Positions 32,527 through 45,288 are shown, counted from the first letter of the stretch. The stretch: 64,000 nt of DNA from Dipteris shenzhenensis (GCA_047967505.1 CM106539.1); one strand, 5' to 3'. Notes: generated from the letters alone by a model not told the origin. Made by a program: numbers and translations.

Positions 32527-33915
32527 ATGCTAGTGCCTGCAAGAGAGAATCACACCAAATACCAGGTGCACCCAAATGTGTATGCCACAATAGAGTGAAA
32601 TATCACCAAAATTCAAAGCTCAAAGCATCTGACTCATGTGCATATACTATGCATCCATATGAGCAAATATGGCCCAAACGAAAATGCCAATAAGTGCCAA
32701 AGGACTCAAGCATAAACACTGTCCACTGGCATATGCATCAATAATGTCTCATCCAAGAGAGCATAGCACTATCAGTGCATCACCTGCAATGTGTCAAAGC
32801 TGTCCCTCAGCTTAAAATAGCATCCATGTGCAAAGCGTCCATAAAAAATAGCATCCCACAAGGCAATTTGGGCCTATCAGTGCATCCAACAAGGACCGCA
32901 ATGCATCCAAATGGCCTATAAATCATCCACTGCAACCCAATGCATACCACGAATGAGCGCACACTGCTCAAACTACAACCAGAGTGATCTGCATAAGGTA
33001 TGCTCAAGAAATCATAGTCCCACGGTAATGAGCGCTACTGAAAATAGAACTTGAGATGCTTCAAAACATGGGCGCCATTGCATAATCGGACTCAGCAAGA
33101 AAATCTGCAAATATCTCTCTTCTGCCAGAACTCCAAAATCCCAACCGATGAGTGAGAAATGGGAGTCAATACTTATCCACTGCCATGTGGCATAAATCTA
33201 AGGTTTCAAAACCTTAGTATGAAAAATGCATAACAGAGAGACGAAATCGAATACACAGAGATTTATAACTCTGAAAATCCTCCACCGAATCACGCAAGAA
33301 CTGATAGGTAGGGGTTTTTGGGCGTCCGGAACGCAATGGGACAGACGGTTTTGGAAACCGTGGCCTCAATCACTGGGTCCAACACACGGACTGAAAAACG
33401 TTTTTGGAAACAGAGCTATCTGTAAACTCCACCGGAGTGCGAATGATGAGCAACATAGAAGTTTTAGGACCTCCTGAGTCCACCGGAACTGACAGATCTG
33501 CAAATGGTTGCTCCAAACTTGAGTTCCAACACCCGGGCAAAAAACGCAGGAATTGACACAGTGAGTCAGAAATCCACTGAAATGATCTCAGATTCAAGAA
33601 TGAAGGTGTTTCCAAGCTCCTGAAGTAATGTGGACACCAAAAGCAAGCAATAGTTGCCTCCACAAGTCAATACGGAGTCTCTGTCATCGAACGGAACAGG
33701 GAAAAGCTCAAAAAACGACTTTTTCTTTGAAAGCTCTTAACAGGCTCTCAAAACCACTTCGCAAAGCCAAAGTGACTTTTCCAAAGGTTCCTCCAAGGTC
33801 TCTGCACACTCGGATGCAAGTAAAGTCACCCACAAAGCTTCCCACAAAGCTTCTCCTTCCTCCCACAGAGCTGCTGAGCTTCAAGCATTCACGCACGCTC
33901 AGCTAGATCACCCGG
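32527..33915 (-). other. Copia 5' leader, about 1.4 kb
   Basis: Between primer site and gag, an unusually long leader without long frames. It is rich in CATCC/GCATCCA plus-strand motifs (32640-33000). No extra gene is recognised; packaging or translational signals would be expected here. Confidence 0.6.
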
Positions 33916-33927
33916 GCTCTGATACCA
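33916..33927 (-). other. Primer binding site (tRNA-Met type)
   Basis: The minus strand reads TGGTATCAGAGC, the complement of the initiator tRNA-Met 3' end used by most plant copia elements, 2 nt inside the 5' LTR. This fixes the orientation of the element. Confidence 0.9.
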
Positions 33928-33929
33928 GT

Positions 33930-34099
33930 TGAGAGTGCTCTCAACGGAAGTAAGAACGGAAGAAGGAGAGAGAGAGACAGAGAGCCACACAAGTTTTGGT
34001 GGATGCAGAACCACCCTAATCTTCTTTTTCATTCATTTATATATGTGTTTGAGTATTGTACATAACTGGGGTTAAGGCACAGTGACCTTTAACCCCACA
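33930..34099 (-). repeat. Copia 5' LTR
   Basis: 170 bp, differing from the 3' LTR by a T/C and a G/A change. On the minus strand CACATATATAAATG near 34036-34049 is a TATA-box candidate for transcription of the element. Confidence 0.93.
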
Positions 34100-34104
34100 C
34101 ATGA

Positions 34105-34817
34105 TATGGTAACCTATTTTTGAAGCAGAATCTATACAAGCCTCATGTGTACACTACGAATTCATGCTTGTCTATAGGCATATTCAGCAACTCGAGATGA
34201 TCACTAGGGCCATCCACCTAAAGAATAGAGGTCACACCCAGTGAGCTCATAGATTTGAAGATTTAACTAGTGGATCTTACAACATTTCTTGCGATCTAAG
34301 CGTTATTATGCTACAGGAGGTTCGTGAGGGAATGTGGGTTACCAGAACATCCAAGGTTGTTTCCTCGTAATGCCAAGATGCATATTCCCCTTTGATGACA
34401 ATGAAAGAGAAGTGGATGGGATCAACATCGAATTCCACATTGTGAGAAAGGCATTCCTCTCTGTCACGCTGATCCTTCCTGCTCACGATGATCCTCCCTG
34501 CTCAAGGTAGGGGGCCGGTGAACCAAGAGGCTAGAGAGGGGTCCAAATCTATCTTGAAAAGATAATGGTGGTGACCTTGGATCTCTTAGTACACAGGTAT
34601 TTGAAAGCAAAGTGCTCCTCTAACTCAGTGTCTTATAGATCACATAGGGCATGGTATGCCGTCACCTTGTCTAATCTCAATGCATAAACACGAAACCGCG
34701 CAATCAAAATCCACACTGCTACAATTAGTTTTTTATATTAAAGAAATTATGTCGTGGTATGTCTGGCATTTCACTCAGTCATTCAAACCTTCTTTGATCA
34801 ATCAATCAAGCTTATCG
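34105..34817. other. No recognisable gene
   Basis: Continuation of the sequence split by the copia insertion. No supported frame. At 34790-34817 ATCAATCAATCAAGCTT recurs at 35113-35130, flanking MITE copy B. Confidence 0.5.
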
Positions 34818-34825
34818 GTTGAAGT

Positions 34826-35072
34826 CTCAGGGGGGTCACTATGTATAAACCCTCGATATCACGTGCATTGAAGGCCTATATTTAAAATCCCTTATCTGTA
34901 AATTTTTTCATTAATAAAATGTACCCCTTTTCTATACAAATCTGTAAATTTTTTCCAAAACTATTTTAAATAGTCCCTTATGTATATTTATTTCTGTAAA
35001 TTTTAGAAATAAAAAATATCCTTCTGTTGAACTCACGTGATAGGGTTACATATGATGAGTGACCCCCCCGAG
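34826..35072 (+). mobile_element. hAT-type MITE, copy B
   Basis: 247 bp with ends CTCAGGGGGGTCAC / GTGACCCCCCCGAG and perfect 8-bp target duplications GTTGAAGT (34818-34825 and 35073-35080). The interior is AT-rich with no coding frame. The subterminal sequences CACGTGCATTGAAGG and TTGAACTCACGTGATAGGG both contain a CACGTG core. Confidence 0.93.
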
Positions 35073-35187
35073 GTTGAAGTTCTCTCTCGATTGTTGTTCC
35101 TTGAATCTTTGATCAATCAATCAAGCTTCCTCTAATCAGAGAACTTCAATAAGAGAAGCTTGATATATCTTTTTTGTGATCATGCAG

Positions 35188-35490
35188 CGGTGGACATTGA
35201 ACAGTTTTTCGACACGAGGATTGATTTGGAATCAGATTGTATATGATGACTTTTTGGGACTTATTACGGATGAGATGAAGAATGGCTATACAAGGTTCAT
35301 TATCCTTGGTACTACTGGGATTGGAAAGTCTTTGTTCTCTATGCTATGCTATAGCTTGCAAAAGAGGGTCGCTAGGTAGTTAAAGCCTCATCGATTGTTG
35401 TTTATGAAGAGCCTGCTTTTCAGCTGACCTCCGCTATCTTGTTTGACATGCCCATAATTTGTAATGGAAACTTTGGCTTTTGGCATGAGC
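35188..35490 (+). pseudogene. P-loop NTPase fragment
   Basis: After an acceptor-like GATCATGCAG (35178-35187) the frame reads RWTLNSFSTRGLIWNQ, then RFIILGTTGIGKSLFSMLCY. This is a clear Walker A motif (GTTGIGKS) at the end of a beta strand. The frame stops at TAG (35377-35379), but another frame just downstream gives SSIVVYEEPAFQLTSAILFD, as if a frameshift split one domain. The GxxGIGKS...VVYE layout recalls Crinkler/RHS-type NTPases, but this is a weak assignment. No downstream Walker B is found, so it is a broken or single-exon fragment. Confidence 0.4.
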
Positions 35491-35499
35491 CATGATCTT

Positions 35500-36620
35500 G
35501 TAGAAAAGATTAAACAGAAAGTAGATATGTAGAGAAAAACAAGGCCCTTTCCTCCTCTTGTAAATTTCAAGGGGCATGGAACACTTACAATATAGTTTGG
35601 AGGGTTTCCACATGTACATCAAACCATGGAATAGAGTGGAGACTCGAGACAGATTAGTTCATATCAGAATTGGTGATTTTGACTGAGAGACACATATGTT
35701 TATGGCCTTGGCTCGAAAATGTTGTTTACATTCCAACACTACATGTAGCAATATATATATATAATTTTGATAAAAGCTAGACTAGTCCTTTGTTGTTCAA
35801 TAACACCGTATTTTAATATTGTTTCCATTTCAGTCGTGTTTTACGTACATACTTGGTGCATACACGAATTTGGATGTTCAACTTGGAATACAAACACACC
35901 CATTGAGATTTAGGTAATGTGTCAGTTTCTTACATATTTACGATATTCAATCTCGGCGCTAATATTCTCGGTGATTCCAATCTCGACGCATGGGGAAGGG
36001 CCTTTTCCGTCGGATTATGACTCTTTGGGGAAGGAAGCATCCTGCCTCCCCACCCACACTATGTGGTTATATAAAGCATATTATATATATGTATATATAT
36101 GTTTTCCATTTCACCTTATTTGTTGACTTTTGCTTTTGTATATTCTAAATTTTTATCGGTTTCTGTGATGAGATAGTCGTAAGAAAAGAATGCTTACTTA
36201 GACACGACATTTGCTCGGACCTAGTTTATAGTAAGGTATTTCCCTTTCTTGACTTTCAAAACTTACAGAAATCATATTCTTCGGTTTTCTACCATCTCCT
36301 TGAGTCACCTATCATGAATATGAGTCCCTAGATTGATTTTAGCCCTTTCGAATATGAGCCTTTAGATTGATTTTAATTAATGTCAATCATGAAGGTTTTA
36401 TTCAAATAGCGTAAAACTCGTGGGTAAAAGCATATCTTTTCTTTTTAAGTGCAAAAAAACGAAAGGCATACAATTTTGATATTGTGCTTACTTTTTTCAT
36501 TTCAATTTAAAACATTGTTAGTTTAAATCAACTTATTATAAATTTAGTAATTCATTCCATCGTACCCCTTGGGCAGCCGTTTCAAATTAATATAATGTTA
36601 TGACTATAGGCCGCACCCTA
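35500..36620. other. No recognisable gene; AT-rich
   Basis: Low GC sequence with TATATATA tracts near 35750 and 36080, and a 25-bp direct repeat TTTCAAATTAATATAATGTTATGACTA at about 36580 and 36621. Possibly the 3' flank of the peroxidase gene. Confidence 0.5.
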
Positions 36621-36723
36621 GTTTCAAATTAATATAATGTTATGACTAGAGCGAGCGTGAAAGAATTTCCAGTTTACAGGTTGTGTACATTCCCGGATCA
36701 TGCCTCGACTCTGTTCTACACGT

Positions 36724-38009
<1,286 letters not shown>

Positions 38010-38049
38010 TCAATTACTGATGAGGAGCTGGAGAAGTGGTGGTGGTGTG

Positions 38050-39248
38050 CACTGTGCAGAACTGAAGATGAAGCGCGAGGAAGGCAAGCCAATGCTTTAT
38101 AAACATCGCGGGTTGCCAGCCTGGACATTTGACTTCACAAATCCATGCATGCATCGCTGTGACTCGGTCCCCTTTGACGGGTTCTTGGCGCTCCAAGTCC
38201 ACTGTCACCCGGCCTCTTGAGGTATTTCTGTGCAGCTCACTGTTGTAACATTTCAAGCACTTCCCTTGAGCATCTTGCCTAGTGGCACGAGAACCCAAAC
38301 GAGCATTCCAACTCTAATAAAGCCCATCAATTGCTGGAGCCACATGTTTTTGACATTGATCACTACAAGCATGCATCGATTTCCTCTTATGGAGCAAAGG
38401 AGGGACACCGTACCACAATTGCACTTTAAGAAGAGGACCTCTTCCACTTCGATAGGAATGAGTCTAGAAAAACGAGGTTGAGGAGCTTCATAAAATCTTG
38501 GAGAGCAAGGCATCCGTTGCGCTCCACAAGAGAAATAGAGGCTCCTACTTCTACAAGAAGGTTCTGAGCTACACCAAGCAAAGAGAAAGATGTAAGCTTA
38601 TGGCCTCCTTCCAAGCTACCTTTTCCTATTTTAACTATATGTTGGAAATTATGCCAAAGACTACGCCAAGACCAATAACTAGCCTTAGTAATTACACTCA
38701 TTTTAGTCACACATAAGTTGAACTCCTCCGTAGCACACTGTCATTGTTGTCACATAAGCTAGGCTAGCATCCATGGATATGATTTGTAGAGGATATACCG
38801 TTCACATGCTTAAACAAGCATATTTTTTAATGTCATTGTTTTTTTATATCTTCTGGTTGAGTGAGGGTGTTTTCAAAAAAAACATTGAGATTTACACCAC
38901 CTTTCGCATGTGAAAGAGATCCAATTGTTCAATGTTATCAAGCCATTCTCCAAGTTCAGTTAGTTGGACTAAATCTAGCTAATTGGTGCCCCTGCACCAT
39001 GATCAAAATCTTCACGGTGTGCATAGTCAAGGATAATCTTACAATGTAGCCGATGATGAGCTATGTAAGATGAGATATCATGAGTGAGATACTACTTATA
39101 GACTCCACACCTACCTTGGCAACAAGACATAGTATCAATCAAATAGAATGAAGCAATAGCTAGTTATCATGCACCATCAATCCTAGTGAGATCATAGCCA
39201 ACTAAACTTAGGCATAGCGAAAGGAAACCATCCATAAATAATGCAAAA
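38050..39248. repeat. Segment P: peroxidase upstream region, duplicated copy 1
   Basis: Colinear with 50498-51997. Shared landmarks: CTGTGCAGAACTGAAGATGAAGCGCGAG, TTGCCAGCCTGGACATTTGAC, AAGCATGCATCG, TCTTGGAGAGCAAGGCAT, TGAGTGAGGGTGTTTTC and GCAATAGCTAGTTATCATGCACC. At 39178 it carries one TCATGCAC followed by CATCAATCC, the uninterrupted site of MITE copy E. Short frames in it are not conserved between copies. Confidence 0.85.
38096..38101 (-). promoter_or_regulatory. TATA-box candidate of the peroxidase
   Basis: The minus strand reads GTTTATAAAGC, about 225 bp upstream of the peroxidase ATG. It is the best TATA match in that interval. The duplicated upstream copy P' has TTTATAG plus an insertion at this point (50546 on), so the element is altered there. 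Confidence 0.5.
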
Positions 39249-40432
39249 TAAGGACTCCTCTCTTCTCTTCGGTGCTCTATGCATGGAGTCCATGAATATA
39301 GCCACGTGTTTGGGACTTCTACCTCTTTATAAACCTAGCCCATTAATATTTTACCCATCCGACATCTCTCGCTCCCCCTTCAATTGCACACTATGTACAA
39401 TTGATAGTTATTAAGCATCATTAATAAGATAGGAATAGACACAACCACGGGGGTGACTAAAACTAGCTTTCTGGTGGTTATTTCAATCACCATGTTGGTT
39501 TCAACAATTATGCAATGGCACAATGGATTTTCAAAACATGGGAGAATCCACATGCAAGAAAGCTCACGGATCGACTTAGCTGATTATGTGATCACAAGCT
39601 CACTTGCAAAGTACATCATTGAATACATCAAGATTGAGGAGGAATCTCTTAAGTCAGACCGTAGACCAGTGCCTATAGGCATAATTGTTAGAAACGTGGT
39701 GTGTAATTGTGTGTGTGTGTGTGTGTGTGTAGATGCCAATGGAGATTCATGATCTATGCAACTAAATAGGATCCATCGCGAACAAAGACCATTTCGGAAC
39801 ACAACAGATTGGGTAGCCACCACGAAGAGAGCCCCAAAATGACCTGAAAGAGATGGACCTTTTGTTGAATCAAGTTGCTACACCATAGCTTGAATATGTT
39901 AGAATAGAACTAGTTTGTATAACAACTCATACTGATTTAGAAAAAAGCATCATATATAAAAGTTGTTGTGCATTGAGGGGAGTTAGTCTCCTTCTAGTAT
40001 AGGAAAAATTAGAGAGCGATCCATCACTATTGCATCTCACAATAGAGTACCAGAGTATCATCATGTTGGATATTAAAATTCTCAAAATAGTCCTATTCTA
40101 GAAAACCGAATGGGTCGATTTAGCAAAACCCATCATATACAAAAGTCAAGGTGCTACGACAGAGACAATCTCCTCTTGGGATAGCAAAAGAGGAGCAAAA
40201 GTCATAGAGTGAGCTGGCCATAACTTTTGCATATTGCAAAAAAGTACCATTATGTTGGGTCTTTAAATTCTTGTAAAACACCTTTTCTCCCCCTTTTCTG
40301 CAAGTCTATGCGGGTTGATTTAGCAAAAAGCATCATATATAGGAGTTGATGTGTTTTGAGGGAGATAGCAAGTTGATTTGGCTCGTTACCATCTCGTCTC
40401 TTTCAAAATTAGCTTGTTTTCCTAGAGGTTGC
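39249..40432. repeat. Segment X, copy 1
   Basis: Starts TAAGGACTCCTCTC and runs to CCTAGAGGTTGC, where the copia LTR begins. It contains a (GT)n run (39709-39730) followed by TAGATGCCAATGGAGATTCATG, and three diverged units of about 190 bp marked by GATTTAG(C/A)AAAA..CATCATATA (about 39937, 40117, 40317). At 40187-40206 the sequence GCAAAAGAGGAGCAAAAGTC is the empty counterpart of the CACTA insertion site in copy 2. No gene; possibly non-coding part of an old transposon. Confidence 0.8.
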
Positions 40433-41158
40433 TATAAGAAAATAATACAACGTCTGTGCCCAACAGATAACAGGATCTCGTACGCAAGAGAGAAAAGCAG
40501 GTAGTATGGAGAATCAAAAAATTTGATTACTATAAAACTGATACAATAGATGGCGATGCCTCCCAGCCGTGCGCTCCTGTGAAAGAAGCTTCAATGGCGT
40601 GTTGGAAACAATAGAGGACGGAGGTTGGATGCTAAGGAATCAGGGTTGCTTTAGCCAATGATTAAATGGGCTTCACGAGCTTGCTCTTATATAGCCACCA
40701 CTCGTAGTCGGTTAGACCCAATTGGGTGACCGACCCAGTCCGCCCAAAACAGCCAACTGGGAGTCGGTCCTGAAAGAGGCCACCAACCATACGATAGAAC
40801 CAATACGCAAAATAGAGAAAATGAAGTACGGACTTCATTTGGCCCAGAGCCATCTGGGATCATCTGGGGCTCCAAGCAGGCCCCGCAACCCGAGAGTGGG
40901 CTACCTCGAGAAATGCTCCGTCTACCCTCAGTGCGATCTCAGTCATGGGATGCCTTCCTGCACTTGCATGTAGCCTAGTTGGCAGTGTGCCAACTCCGTC
41001 TAGCCATTAGGCCACAGATGGCCCCCATCTAGTGTCCAAACCAGGACCTACCGGATAATTGAGCTACTCAAATACCTTCTCCTCATATGGGGGGCTTACA
41101 AGTAGAGTTAGCTGGTTCCCACGTAGTTACATGAGAGTGGAGCATTGATATCTAACAC
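40433..41158 (-). repeat. Copia LTR (3' LTR of truncated element 1)
   Basis: 726 bp, plus-strand text TATAAGAAAATAATACAACG ... GAGCATTGATATCTAACA. Same family as 53172-53893 and 59290-60000. The first dinucleotide is TA instead of TG, a point change at the terminus. The adjoining polypurine tract (minus strand GGACATTGAGCTAGGG) is also altered compared with element 2 (GAGGGGGGG). A TATA-like CTATATAAGAGC lies on the minus strand near 40690. Confidence 0.85.
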
Positions 41159-41187
41159 CCTAGCTCAATGTCCATCCGCAAGTGAGC

Positions 41188-42268
41188 TTACTTTTTCGGT
41201 CCAATGCCAAGTTGATGAAGATGCCTCTCCAGCAAGTCTCTTCCAAGAGCCTTCGTGAAGATGTCCGTACCATTCTTTGTAGTTGGATAGTACACCAAGT
41301 CGACCTCTCCATCCATGATGAGCTCGTGTACAAAGTGATTTTGAATCTCAATGTGTTTTGTGCAAGCATGGAACACAGGGTTCTTTGCAATCGCCATGCA
41401 ACCTTGATTGTCACATGATAATTGTGTAGGCTTGTTCTGCACTGCACCCATGTCCCCTAAAATCCTCCTCAACCACACTGCCTCGCAAGAAGCAAAGCAT
41501 GTTGATTTGTACTCAGCCTCGGTAGAAGAAAGAGCAACTGTGGGTTGCTTCTTGCTGACCCATGACATAGCTCCAAATCCAAGTGAGAAGCAATAACCTG
41601 TCACTGATCTCCTGCTGTCCACGTCTCCTGCCCAATCCGAGTCACAGAATCCGGTCAAGATGTTGCCCTTGGTATAGGTGATGCCATAATCAAGTGTGCC
41701 TTTGATGTATTTCAGCACCTGCATTCCTGCCCTCCAATGGTTCTCCCGGGGCTTATTGGAAAACCTGCTTAGTACAGCAGTCGCAAAGCTGATGTCCGGC
41801 CGCGTGTTGCACAAGTAAATCAAGCTGCCGACAAGTCTTCTGTACTTCGCTTTGTCCAGCAGTGGTGATGAATCCTTGTTTGAGAGCTTCACGTCAACCT
41901 CCATAGGGGTACCAACTGTCTTGCACTCAGCCATGCCACATGCCTTCAGTATCTCTCCAGCATACTTCAGATGTAAAATGAAGATCTGTTTCGACTCTTG
42001 CCAAACTTCAATCCCCAAACAGAAATGCATCAGTCCGAGGTCTGTCATTTCAAACTCTCTTCCTAGCAAATGCTTTGTCTGCGAGATGTTCTCTTCATGG
42101 TTCCCTGTTATGACAAGGTTGTCCACATAAAGGACCACGATCATACACCTACCTCCTTCTCTGAAGATATATAAATTTGCATCAGATGGGCTCCTCCTGA
42201 ACCCGTTTTGCAGAAAGTAGGCATCGATTTGTTGGTACCATGCTCATGGGGCCTGTTTCAGCCCGTAA
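41188..42268 (-). pseudogene. Truncated copia element 1: RT C-terminus and RNase H
   Basis: Frame open from the edge of the fragment to 41188. RT motif MIVVLYVDNLVITGN at 42144: the catalytic YVDD is YVDN (codon AAC, 42119-42121). RNase [51 protein letters not shown] and TKHIEIQNHFVHE, ending at GIGPKK. The upstream RT part is cut at GCCCGTAA (42261-42268), where segment X copy 2 begins with a 3-bp overlap TAA. About two thirds of the element (gag, protease, integrase, early RT) is missing. Confidence 0.88.
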
Positions 42269-43211
42269 GGACTCCTCTCTTCTCTTCGGTGCTCTATGCA
42301 TGAAGTCCATGAATATAACCACGTGTTTGGGACTTCTACCTCTTTATAAACCTAGCCCATTAATATTTTACCCATCCGAGATCTCTCGCTCCCCCTTCAA
42401 TTGCACACTATGTACAATTGATAGTTATTAAGCATCATTAATAAGATAGGAATAGACACAACCATAGGGGTGACTAAAACTAGCTTTCTAGTGGTTATTT
42501 CAATCACCATGTCGGATTCAACAATTATGCAATGGCACAATGGATTTTCAAAACATGGGAGAATCCACATGCAAGGAAACTCACGGATCGACTTAGTTGA
42601 TTATGTGATCACAAGCTCACTTGCAAAGTACATCATTGAATACATCAAGATTGAGGAGGAATCTCTTGAGTCAGACCGTAGACCAGTGCCTGTAGACATA
42701 ATTGTTAGAAACGTGGTGTGTAATCGTGTGTGTGTGTGTGTGTAGATGCCAATGGAGATTCATGATCTATGCAACTATTTATAGGATCCATCGCGAACAA
42801 AGACCATTTCCGAACACGACAGATTGGGTAGCCACCACGAAGAGAACCCCAAAATAACCCGAAAGGGATGGACCTTTTGTTGAATCAAGTTGCTACACCA
42901 TAGCTTGAATATGTTAGAATAGAACTGGTTTGCATAACAACTCATACTGACTTGGAAAAAAGCATCATATATAAAAGTTGTTGTGCATTGAGGGGAGTTA
43001 GTCTCCTTCTAGTATAGGAAAAATTAGAGAGCGATCCATCACTAAATTGCATCTCACAACAGAGTACCAGAGTATCATCATGTTGGATCTCAAAATTCTT
43101 AAAATAGTCCTATTCTAAAAAACCGAATGGGTCGATTTAGCAAAACACATCATATACAAAAGTCAAGGTGCTACGACAGAGACAATCTCCTCTTGGGATA
43201 GCAAAAGAGGA
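42266..43211. repeat. Segment X, copy 2 (left part)
   Basis: Near-identical to 39249-40200, joined directly to the copia RT fragment. (GT)n at about 42727-42744. It stops at GCAAAAGAGGA where the CACTA-like element starts and resumes at 50138 on its other side. The 3,017-bp offset from copy 1 is the length of the tandem-duplication unit (X plus LTR plus RT end). Confidence 0.85.
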
Positions 43212-43229
43212 CACAACAAGACAAAGCAC

Positions 43230-43475
43230 CCATAGACGCGCAGAGATGCGTTTCATGAACTAAATAAAAAACTTACGGGCACGTCTATTTGTGCATCTGG
43301 AGACCCACGTCTAATTGCGCATCTATATATCAAACTCACGCGCGTATAGACGCGCAGTTAGACGCATAAATAGATGCGCTTATAAATGCGTTTATAGACG
43401 CACATATAGACGCAAGTCGAACAGACAAACGCGAATATAAACGCGTTTTTAAACGCACGGATAGACGCGCTTTTT
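43230..43475. repeat. Left subterminal TAGACGC repeats
   Basis: Many copies of TAGACGCG, TAGATGCG, TAAACGCG and their complement CGCGTCTA, mostly 10-20 bp apart, in both orientations. In other CACTA elements subterminal motifs bind the accessory transposition protein; that role here is inference. Confidence 0.85.
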
Positions 43476-43670
43476 TTTTTTTTTTTTTAAATTTACAGAA
43501 TATTGTGTATGTTGTGTATGCTATATAGTTACAAGAATCCCATATCCACATTCTGTAATTCAATTCTTACAGCCAACCGCATTTTAATTACAATTCCAAA
43601 TAAAATATTACAACTCCAAAACGCAATAAAATTAAAAGCTCAAAAAGTGCTTGTATATACATATAGCACG

Positions 43671-43790
43671 AAGCTAAGCCACGTCATGTGGCTTCAAGTA
43701 CAAAAAATAAGGAAGCTAAGCCACGTCATGTGGCTTCAAGTACAAAAAATAAGAGGAGTCTATATACAAGAGGCACGAAGCCAAGCCAGT
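43671..43790. repeat. 42-bp direct repeat with near-palindrome
   Basis: AAGCTAAGCCACGTCATGTGG starts at 43671 and 43713, with a partial third copy (GAAGCCAAGCCAGTGGCTTTAAG) near 43776. Each holds CCAC-GTCAT-GTGG. It lies just downstream of the minus-strand gene stop, in its 3' UTR. Confidence 0.75.
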
Positions 43791-43832
43791 GGCTTTAAGT
43801 ACAAAAAAGAGTAGCTAGCACTACTTCTACGA

Positions 43833-45288
43833 CTAATCCTCGCTGCCTTCCACGCTCCCTTCTGCACTCCCTTCTGCGCCTCCTTCCTCGTCTTCCTCGT
43901 CGTCTTGTGCATGGGCCTGTAAACAAGGGGCAACATATATCAATGCATGAAAGATCAAATCTTTACTTATAATTTTGGCATTATTTAATTACTTTCAAAT
44001 ACCTGGGGGGCCGCTCCAGTAGCTCGGCTATACTGCTCCTCAGTAATCAACCCGTCATCATAGAAGTGCCTCCATGTATCTCCTCTGCGATGGTGGGGTG
44101 GTAGGCTGTCTCCACTGGAGTAGGGTATCTACCCACGATCTCAAGCTGCATGACCGCGACACACTTTGTGGAGGGATTAGTACAAAGAAACAACCGACCT
44201 CCTAATAAACTACATAAGCAATATAATTTGAGATCGATACTTACAAATTGGGCCTCCCATGATTCAACACCCCTTGCTCCAAAATGCGCGCTTCCATATT
44301 CCTCCATCTGGATCCTCCGTGCCTCCATGTGCTGCAGACTGGGGTCCTCCCTCGCTGACTTCATTGCCTTCTTCCACTCACGCTTGTGAGCGGTGTGGGG
44401 CGGGCCCCTTGGTGGTTGACCTGCCTCAAGCCTGGCAAGCTCTGCTAGTGCCTTCCTCTTAAGCGAAGATCTTTTATTGCTAAGTATTGTAACAATCTTT
44501 GACTTCCCCCATTTATCTGTGAACTGGCGATTGGGGGGGTTAGGATACCTAGAGCGAACAGTAGCGAGGGTCTCATCAGCCAACCTCTTTCGGTGGTCTT
44601 TATAGTGGATAAAGCAATCTCTGTAATTGTTAGCAATTATAGAGCGCATGAAGGCCATGATGTTCTTCCCCCGCGCATCCATCAAGATGCCTCCTGTCTG
44701 AGTGATGTCATAATAAATCGTACCATCACCCAGAGGCACGTCTAAATCATCTGAATCATCATCCTCCTCACTGCCACATGGCCCAAAGCACTGTGCCATG
44801 CATCCCCCACCGCTCTCCCTGCTACTACGCCTGCTACCCTATCGTGTCGAGCTCGTATGGTGGCCACTCGTAGCTGGGGACTGCACGGGACTACGCTGAC
44901 CACTCGTAGCTGGAGAACCGAGTCTCGATGACTGGGGAGTACATCGACGGATCACCGAGACAGAAGGACCTCCTGACGGCATGGGGGAAGGGGCATAAGA
45001 CGGGATGGCAAAAGGGACATAAGACGGCATGGGGGAAGGGGCATAAGACGGTACGGGGGAAGGGGCATAAGAAGGGGCATAAGACGGCTGTGCTGACTCC
45101 ACTGGGGTGATCTCAGGCGGTGTGGGGTGGCTTGGAGTCTGTAGTGCCGACTCCTGGGGAGTGTTAAGAGTACCCGTCATATACCCGTATAACTCCGCAG
45201 GACTAGGAGGGTGCCCTAAAAGGTTATATAAGTCCTTCCAAATAGATTCTCGGGGATCAGGTGAGCTAGAAGCGCTTCCTGGCCACAT
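43833..45288 (-). pseudogene. CACTA second gene (TNPA/transposase_24-like), amber-interrupted
   Basis: Exons 44245-45288, 44003-44128 and 43833-43916 (GT-AG, phase 0). Product: a Ser/Pro-rich N-terminus with repeats (PSYAPSPMPS; five or more), a central basic helical region (NNYRDCFIHYKDHRKRL, NPPNRQFTDKWGKS, KREWKKAMKSAREDPSL, RRIQMEEYGSAHFG) and an acidic Glu/Gly tail. The centre resembles the Ptta/En_Spm 'transposase_24' proteins that act with tnp2. An in-frame TAG at 44839-44841 separates the Ser/Pro part from the rest; translation could restart at the Met of MAQCFGPCG (44799). Transcribed away from tnp2. Apart from the amber codon it is intact, unlike tnp2. Confidence 0.65.

Larger units (their letters stand above)
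28215..34099 (-). mobile_element. Complete Ty1/copia retrotransposon (5,885 bp)
   Basis: Bounded by two 170-bp LTRs with 5-bp target duplications CATGA at 28210-28214 and 34100-34104. On the minus strand the order is 5' LTR, primer site, 1.4-kb leader, gag, protease, integrase, reverse transcriptase, RNase H, polypurine tract, 3' LTR. By eye the LTRs differ at two positions, so insertion is recent relative to the other elements here. Gag and pol are one frame except for a single TAG at 31900-31902, and an integrase catalytic Asp is changed, so autonomy is doubtful. It inserted into unrecognised sequence whose flanks join smoothly at CATGA. Confidence 0.95.

Noticed and set aside
33916-33927. 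Possible tRNA gene fragments (GCTCTGATACCA and complements at 57512, 59278, 62840)
   Set aside because: Each lies next to an LTR in the right orientation; these are retrotransposon primer sites, and no cloverleaf sequence surrounds them.
38426-38716. Short frames on both strands in segment P
   Set aside because: Frames differ between P and P' through insertions and substitutions, so the protein is not conserved.
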